Of a stretch of DNA of 9,650 nucleotides, positions 5,854 through 9,650 are shown in pieces. Both the position numbers and the translations under genes were made by a program. The notes beneath the pieces were generated by a model. That model worked only from the letters and a program-made list of their open reading frames with translations, ran no database searches and was not told where the DNA came from. Each line of letters starts with the position of its first letter. Position 1 is the stretch's first letter. The DNA comes from Acidocella sp. (lineage in GTDB: Bacteria > Pseudomonadota > Alphaproteobacteria > Acetobacterales > Acetobacteraceae): contig JAQUAC010000070.1 of the NCBI GenBank assembly GCA_028687415.1, positions 1 to 9,650 of the forward strand. The letters run 5' to 3'.

Positions 5854-6750
5854 TTAGGTGCTTCGGAAACGCAGTGCGTCCACCAGCAGCGCAAAGGCCG
5901 GCAAGGATTGGCGGCGGCTAGGGTAGTATAGATGATAGCCCGGCCAGGGTGGACACCAATCCGCAAGAACCTGCTTGAGACGCCCTTTGGCGAGATGGGG
6001 CCGGACGAGATCCTCAGGCACATGGGCAAGGCCAAAGCCCGCGAGCGCTGCATCGAGGACATCCAAGATGCTATTGAAGACAAGTTGGCCTTCCACGCGC
6101 GCTTTCAGCTCATGGCCATCTTTCTCGAATTCCCAGGCGTATAGTCCGCCATGCGTAGGGAGCCGTAGATTTATACAATCATGGCCCACCAAATCCTGCG
6201 GGGTTATGGGGGGTGCATGCTTGGCGAAATACGATTTGGAACCAACCACGACGAAGCGGACGTCAGGGCCGATCCGGACCGCGATCATGTCCTTGGCGAC
6301 TTGCTCGCCGAGGCGCACACCCGCGTCATAGCGTTGCGCGACGATGTCGGTTAGCCCGTAATCAAGCGTAATCTCGATCTTGATGTTCGGATAGCCTGGC
6401 AGAAAATCCTTCAATTTTGGCCAGAGAATCGTTCTGGCGGCATGGTCTCCGACGGTGATACGTATGGTGCCGGCAGGCCTCCCACTCAACGCGCTCAAGG
6501 CTTCGAGTTCGCCCTCGATTTCGTCGAGCCTTGGTCCCACGCTTTGCAGCAACCGCTCGCCGGCTTCGGTCGGCGAGACGCTACGCGTCGTGCGCATCAG
6601 CAGCCGGACACCGAGGCGTTCTTCGAGTTGGCGAATGGTTTGGCTAAGGGCCGATTGGGATACGCCGAGCTTTGCCGCCGCCTTGGTAAAGCTCCGCTCT
6701 GTTGCCACGGCTATGAAAGCGAACAGGTCGTTGATGTTTTCATGCGACAT
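5854..6750 (-). CDS. LysR-family transcriptional regulator
   Basis: LysR-type regulator of 298 residues. The N-terminal winged helix-turn-helix is clear: FIAVATERSFTKAAAKLGVSQSALSQTIRQLEERLGVRLLMRTTRSVSPTEAGERLL (12-68). A linker helix and the periplasmic-binding-protein-like effector domain follow, starting around GTIRITVGD (94-102). The RTTRSVSPTEAGERLL block and the VRLGE and AGFGLAHVPEDLV segments resemble regulators annotated as YafC/PgrR-like, not HcaR; the effector is unknown. The ATG at 6750 is the only start fitting the family N-terminus, and the Shine-Dalgarno is weak. It is divergent from the cupin-led operon and almost certainly its regulator, given two T-N11-A palindromes in the gap. 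It is convergent with the hydrolase gene. Confidence 0.93.
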   Translation of the reverse strand: MSHENINDLFAFIAVATERSFTKAAAKLGVSQSALSQTIRQLEERLGVRLLMRTTRSVSPTEAGERLLQSVGPRLDEIEGELEALSALSGRPAGTIRITVGDHAARTILWPKLKDFLPGYPNIKIEITLDYGLTDIVAQRYDAGVRLGEQVAKDMIAVRIGPDVRFVVVGSKSYFAKHAPPITPQDLVGHDCINLRLPTHGGLYAWEFEKDGHELKARVEGQLVFNSILDVLDAALAGFGLAHVPEDLVRPHLAKGRLKQVLADWCPPWPGYHLYYPSRRQSLPAFALLVDALRFRST

Positions 6751-6817
6751 TTATCGGCGCCACTAAAATATCCGCCCAGACTATACCCCGTAATTTGTCA
6801 GCCGGTCACCTATATTC

Positions 6818-6832
6818 ATAAGCTCACCTTAT
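6818..6832. promoter_or_regulatory. T-N11-A dyad ATAAG-N5-CTTAT, candidate LysR site
   Basis: Perfect 5-bp arms centred on 6825, with T6819 and A6831 at T-N11-A spacing. It overlaps a second small palindrome, CCTTATAAGG (6827-6836). It lies 27 bases (centre to centre) from the stronger palindrome nearer the cupin gene, resembling the paired upstream recognition and downstream activation sites of LysR-type regulators. Confidence 0.6.
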
Positions 6833-6844
6833 AAGGCCATGCGA

Positions 6845-6859
6845 ATTATGGCCCATAAT
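6845..6859. promoter_or_regulatory. Perfect palindrome ATTATGGCCCATAAT (T-N11-A), candidate LysR site
   Basis: Seven-base arms around a single central base, with T6846 and A6858 at T-N11-A spacing. It is the most symmetric element in the intergenic region. A further inverted repeat, GGCCAT-N7-ATGGCC (6835-6853), shares its left half. It is located about 75-90 bases before the cupin start codon, where a regulator could contact RNA polymerase. Confidence 0.65.
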
Positions 6860-6933
6860 GCTGTTGGCCCGCATGCCTTAGATTGGCTATGCGCGTTCAG
6901 CCCGGTGGCTGCGTGACGCCAGAAGGAATGACA

Positions 6934-7350
6934 ATGCAGATCACACGAATTGGCTCCCAGCCCTCCGGCAAGGGACCGGAGACATGGTTCACCGGCACTG
7001 TGCGGGTTGATCCGCTGTTCCAGACGGAAGATCCGGCGCGAGTGTCGGGTGGCGTCGTCACGTTCGAGCCCGGCGCCCGCACCGCTTGGCACACCCACCC
7101 TCTGGGCCAGACCTTGATCGTGACGGCGGGCTTTGGCCGGGTACAGCGTGAGGGCGGAACGATCGAGGAGATCAGGCCGGGGGATGTCGTCTGGTTCCCG
7201 CCCGGCGAGAAGCACTGGCATGGCGCTTCCCCCACGACCGCGATGACGCATATCGCCATTCAGGAGAAGCTGGACGGCAAGGTGGTCGACTGGCTGGAGC
7301 ATGTCACCGACGCGCAATATTTTGCCGCCCCGCGGGAGACCACCCGATGA
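6934..7350 (+). CDS. Cupin-domain protein, manganese hydroxynitrile lyase-like
   Basis: Single-domain cupin of 138 residues, closely resembling the bacterial cupin hydroxynitrile lyases ((R)-mandelonitrile lyase-like, e.g. the Granulicella tundricola enzyme of about 131 residues), which split or form cyanohydrins with Mn(II). Seen directly: WFTGTVRVDPLF (18-29), metal ligands His53, His55 and Gln59 in HTHPLGQT, His94 in GEKHWHG plus His96, and Gln110; numbering coincides with the Granulicella enzyme. Whether this protein really handles cyanohydrins is unknown; many homologues are annotated only as cupin proteins and may be isomerases or sensors for carbonyls. The ATG at 6934 has AGAAGGA six bases upstream; ATG 6928 is an alternative two codons earlier but too close to it. 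First gene of the operon; its stop overlaps the next start as ATGA. Confidence 0.88.
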   Translation: MQITRIGSQPSGKGPETWFTGTVRVDPLFQTEDPARVSGGVVTFEPGARTAWHTHPLGQTLIVTAGFGRVQREGGTIEEIRPGDVVWFPPGEKHWHGASPTTAMTHIAIQEKLDGKVVDWLEHVTDAQYFAAPRETTR

Positions 7351-7676
7351 GCGACCAACCCAAATTCCGCAGCCCCTTTGGCGACATTGCCCCCGCGCTG
7401 GCTGCCTATACCGATGACATTCTTTTCGACGATGTTTGGAAGCGGCCGGAACTATCGCCACGCGACCGCAACCTGGTCACGGTCACGGCGCTGATCGCGC
7501 TCTACCGGACCAATGAGCTGCCGTTCCACCTGAAATACGCGCTCCAGAATGGCGTCACCCGCGACGAGATCGTGGAGGTGATCACCCATCTCGCCTTCTA
7601 CGCCGGCTGGCCCGCCGCCAGCACGGCCGTTGGGATCGCGCGCAAGGTGTTTGAAGAAACCGGCGCGGGAGCATGA
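7347..7676 (+). CDS. Carboxymuconolactone decarboxylase-family protein
   Basis: Small all-helical protein of 109 residues. The core LSPRDRNLVTVTALIALYRTNELPFHLKYALQNGVTRDEIVEVITHLAFYAGWPAASTAVGIARKVFEE (36-104) is the CMD/AhpD-like fold. It contains no cysteine, so it lacks the CxxC of AhpD-type peroxidases; it cannot be a thiol-dependent peroxidase of that sort. The closest-looking group is the PcaC-like/uncharacterised CMD proteins often found beside cupins and AKRs. There is no reason to assign true 4-carboxymuconolactone decarboxylation since no protocatechuate genes are visible. ATGA overlaps at both ends (7347-7350 with the cupin, 7673-7676 with the aldo/keto reductase) show a tightly coupled operon. 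Confidence 0.88.
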   Translation: MSDQPKFRSPFGDIAPALAAYTDDILFDDVWKRPELSPRDRNLVTVTALIALYRTNELPFHLKYALQNGVTRDEIVEVITHLAFYAGWPAASTAVGIARKVFEETGAGA

Positions 7677-8671
7677 GCATGCAGAGCCGCACGCTTGGCA
7701 ATAGCGGACTTGTGGTCTCAGCCATCGGGCTGGGCTGCATGGGGATGAATCACCACCGCGGCCCGGCTCCAGATAAAGCTGCGATGATTGCGCTCATCGC
7801 CGCGGCGGTGGAGCGCGGCGTCACCTTTTTCGACACGGCGGAAGTCTACGGTCCTTTCACCAATGAGGAGCTGGTGGGCGAAGCGCTGGCGCCGTTCCGT
7901 AAGAAAGTGGTTATCGCCACTAAATTCGGCTTTGATCTTGGCCCCGGCGGGCGGGGGGATGCGGCCATGAACAGCCGGCCGGAGCGTATCCGCCAAGTAG
8001 CCGATGAATCGCTGAAGCGCCTGCGCACCGATGTAATCGATTTGTTCTACCAGCACCGGGTCGATCCCGATGTGCCGATCGAGGAGGTCGCCGGCACGGT
8101 GAAGGATCTGATCAGTGCCGGGAAGGTGCGGCATTTCGGGCTGTCAGAGGCTGGGGCGCAGAGCATCCGCCGTGCCCACGCGGTGCAGCCTGTGGCTGCC
8201 CTGCAAAGCGAGTATTCCCTGTGGTGGCGAGAGCCGGAGGACGAGATATTGCCGCTATGCGCGGAGCTGGGCATCGGCTTTGTGCCCTATAGCCCGCTGG
8301 GGCGCGGCTTTCTAACCGGCGCCATCGACGAGACGACTGATTTTTCCCGCAATGACAACCGCGCCACCCTCCCGCGTTTCACGCCCGAGGCACGTAAGGC
8401 AAACCGCCCGATCGTCGAGCTGTTGCAGCGGATTGGCACCGAGAAGCAGGCTACCCCGGCGCAGATCGCGCTCGCCTGGCTGCTGGCGCAAAAGCCGTGG
8501 ATCGTGCCGATCCCCGGCACAACCAAGCTGCATCGGCTGGAGGAGAATATCGGCGCGATCGAGATCGCTCTGAGCGCTGAGGAACTACGCCAGATCGAAA
8601 ATGCGGCAGCAAAAATCACGGTGGTGGGTAACCGGTACCCGCAGTCGGAGGCCGCGAAAACGCAGCGTTGA
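7673..8671 (+). CDS. Aldo/keto reductase
   Basis: NADPH-dependent aldo/keto reductase of 332 residues, a soluble TIM-barrel enzyme reducing aldehydes or ketones. The opening MQSRTLGNSGLVVSAIGLGCMGMN is typical of the YajO/Tas-like, AKR13-type group. The catalytic tetrad is complete: Asp54 and Tyr59 (FFDTAEVYG), Lys84 (ATKFG) and His128 (FYQHRVDPDVP). GKVRHFGLSE (150-159), PYSPLGRGFLTG (205-216) and the cofactor-binding PIPGTTKLHRLEEN near the C-terminus are family signatures. The start overlaps the CMD gene as ATGA; an alternative ATG two codons later (7679) would leave no overlap. Substrate unknown; context suggests a carbonyl released or tolerated by the cupin and CMD proteins. Confidence 0.93.
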   Translation: MSMQSRTLGNSGLVVSAIGLGCMGMNHHRGPAPDKAAMIALIAAAVERGVTFFDTAEVYGPFTNEELVGEALAPFRKKVVIATKFGFDLGPGGRGDAAMNSRPERIRQVADESLKRLRTDVIDLFYQHRVDPDVPIEEVAGTVKDLISAGKVRHFGLSEAGAQSIRRAHAVQPVAALQSEYSLWWREPEDEILPLCAELGIGFVPYSPLGRGFLTGAIDETTDFSRNDNRATLPRFTPEARKANRPIVELLQRIGTEKQATPAQIALAWLLAQKPWIVPIPGTTKLHRLEENIGAIEIALSAEELRQIENAAAKITVVGNRYPQSEAAKTQR

Positions 8672-8688
8672 GTTTCAGGAGACAGAAC

Positions 8689-9453
8689 ATGATCATCTCA
8701 TTCGAGGGTCAGGTGGCCCTGGTAACGGGAGCCGCCTCCGGCCTTGGCTTGGCGACGGCCAGGGCTTTTGCGGCGTCCGGCGCGGCGGTGGCGCTGGCCG
8801 ATCAGAACGCCAATGCGGTGCAAGAGGCCGCTGCCGCACTGGCCGCGCAGGGCCATAAAACTCTCGCCATTCACTGCGATGTGTCAGATGACGCGCAGGT
8901 GGAGGCTATGGTGGCGCAGACCGTGGCCCATTTCGGACGCCTGGACGCCGCCTACAACAATGCCGGCGTACAGAATGTATTGGCGGAGACCGCTGACACG
9001 ACCCACGAGGATTATGACCGGGTCATGGGGATCAACCTCCGCGGCGTCTGGAGCTGCATGAAGTTTGAATTGCGGCAGATGCGCACACAGGGACATGGCG
9101 CCATCGTGAACTGTTCTTCGCTCGGCGGGCTCGTGGGCGGGGCGGAACGCGGAATCTACCACGCCGCCAAGCACGGGGTGCTTGGTTTCACCAAGAGTGC
9201 GGCGCTCGAATATGCGGCGCGTGGCATCCGGGTCAACGCTATCTGTCCAGGACTCATCTGGACGCCGATGGCCGACCAGATGGTCGCGGGCGGCCAAGGT
9301 GACGCGCTCAAGGCCATGGAGCAGAGCGTACCCATGGGGCGGGTTGGCCGCCCCGAGGAGATTGCAAACACCGTTCTATGGCTTTGCAGCGAGGCGGCAA
9401 GCTACGTGACCGGCCAGTCCATCTCGGTGGATGGCGGCTTCATCATGCGTTGA
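8689..9453 (+). CDS. SDR-family oxidoreductase
   Basis: Classical short-chain dehydrogenase of 254 residues using NAD(P). Seen directly: cofactor motif TGAASGLG (13-20), CDVSD (63-67), NNAG (90-93), Asn116, Ser144 and catalytic Tyr157-x3-Lys161 (IYHAAKHG), PGLIWTPM (187-194) and the C-terminal ending YVTGQSISVDGGFIMR. Asp38 after the second strand (LADQN) suggests NAD rather than NADP. I chose the ATG at 8689, with AGGAG seven bases upstream; a TTG at 8668 also lies in frame but overlaps the aldo/keto reductase stop and has no ribosome-binding site. Substrate unknown. It lies 17 bases after the aldo/keto reductase and the same SDR/ADH/AKR mix suggests successive carbonyl or alcohol interconversions. 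Confidence 0.93.
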   Translation: MIISFEGQVALVTGAASGLGLATARAFAASGAAVALADQNANAVQEAAAALAAQGHKTLAIHCDVSDDAQVEAMVAQTVAHFGRLDAAYNNAGVQNVLAETADTTHEDYDRVMGINLRGVWSCMKFELRQMRTQGHGAIVNCSSLGGLVGGAERGIYHAAKHGVLGFTKSAALEYAARGIRVNAICPGLIWTPMADQMVAGGQGDALKAMEQSVPMGRVGRPEEIANTVLWLCSEAASYVTGQSISVDGGFIMR

Positions 9454-9470
9454 AGGAAGGAACGAAATTC

Positions 9471-9650
9471 ATGCGCGGAACTGTTCTCTACTGCACCGGC
9501 GATGTGCGCTTCGAGGAAATCGCCGCCCCCAGGATCATGGTGCCCACCGATGCCATCGTTCGCATTTCGGCAACCTGCGTCTGCGGCTCGGATTTGTGGC
9601 CCTATCGCGGCCTGCAGGCCATCGCAGGCCCCACGCCGATGGGGCATGAA
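9471..9650 (+). CDS. Zinc-dependent alcohol dehydrogenase, partial (C-terminus beyond window)
   Basis: Sixty codons of a medium-chain alcohol dehydrogenase, cut by the window edge. The start MRGTVLYCTGDVRFEEIAAPRI, then ISATCVCGSDLWPYRG with the catalytic-zinc Cys and the GSD motif, and GHE as the last residues seen (the beginning of GHExxG) are standard for this family. GAAGGAAGGAACG precedes the ATG at 9471, and the gene starts 17 bases after the SDR stop, so it belongs to the same operon. Most relatives with this N-terminus run to about 340-350 residues; specificity cannot be read from the fragment. Confidence 0.88.
   Translation, partial: MRGTVLYCTGDVRFEEIAAPRIMVPTDAIVRISATCVCGSDLWPYRGLQAIAGPTPMGHE

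Larger units (their letters stand above)
6751..6933. promoter_or_regulatory. Divergent LysR/cupin-operon regulatory region
   Basis: This 183-base gap contains the promoters for the LysR gene and for the plus-strand operon. For the operon, TTAGAT at 6878-6883 is a possible weak -10 whose -35 would coincide with the perfect palindrome at 6845-6859. For the LysR gene, TATAGT on the minus strand (about 6780-6785) is a possible -10 without a good -35. The reading frame of the cupin is open back to 6883, but no ribosome-binding site supports that start. Confidence 0.6.

Noticed and set aside
6829..7461. 210-codon open frame on the minus strand over the cupin and CMD genes
   Set aside because: Antisense to two well-supported genes, Arg/Gly/His-rich without a domain, and it would run through the LysR operator region.
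9609..9620. Perfect palindrome GGCCTGCAGGCC
   Set aside because: It lies inside the alcohol dehydrogenase coding sequence and is explained by GC-rich codons; no second copy or flanking signal seen.
1..9650. Search for tRNA/rRNA genes, CRISPR arrays, transposase or integrase genes and attachment sites
   Set aside because: Nothing recognisable was found on either strand; the window is almost entirely filled by the metabolic and regulatory genes listed.

Overview
The window holds a bacterial, probably proteobacterial, catabolic region with two divergent transcription units of different character. The left part (about 1-5780) is a phenylpropionate/cinnamate degradation cluster. The right part (about 5800-9650) is a more GC-rich redox operon controlled by its own LysR-type regulator. 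The genus cannot be fixed from the sequence. High-GC coding, Shine-Dalgarno leaders and close similarity to the E. coli Hca and MhpB proteins point to Proteobacteria, but not to a particular class.

Left part, minus strand: hcaE-hcaF-hcaC-hcaB-mhpB, read from 3710 down to the window edge. The first four genes overlap or nearly touch, and mhpB follows after 47 bases. HcaE, HcaF and HcaC are the large and small oxygenase subunits and the Rieske ferredoxin of a ring-hydroxylating dioxygenase. HcaB oxidises the cis-dihydrodiol to a catechol, and MhpB opens the ring by extradiol cleavage. Left part, plus strand: hcaR (LysR family), then a C-C bond hydrolase of the meta-cleavage-product type that would split the ring-opened product. 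Together these give dihydroxylation, rearomatisation, ring fission and hydrolysis. The ferredoxin reductase HcaD and the later mhpD/E/F steps are not visible. In E. coli the hca and mhp genes form two separate loci; here they are merged around hcaR.

The hcaE/hcaR divergent region carries a T-N11-A dyad just before hcaR and a second dyad nearer the hcaE promoter. The gap between hcaR and the hydrolase has an AT-rich 18-bp near-palindrome against a possible extended -10. The convergent gap after the hydrolase (5734-5853) contains three separate inverted repeats, at least one of which looks like a terminator stem.

Right part: a LysR regulator on the minus strand faces a plus-strand operon of a cupin (resembling the manganese cupin hydroxynitrile lyases), a small carboxymuconolactone-decarboxylase-family protein, an aldo/keto reductase, an SDR oxidoreductase and the start of a zinc-dependent alcohol dehydrogenase. 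The first genes are joined by ATGA overlaps. The divergent region has two T-N11-A palindromes, one of them a perfect 15-bp palindrome, which strongly suggests control by the adjacent LysR protein. The substrate of this operon is unknown and it is the least explained system in the window. No RNA genes, CRISPR arrays, insertion sequences or integrase genes were seen.
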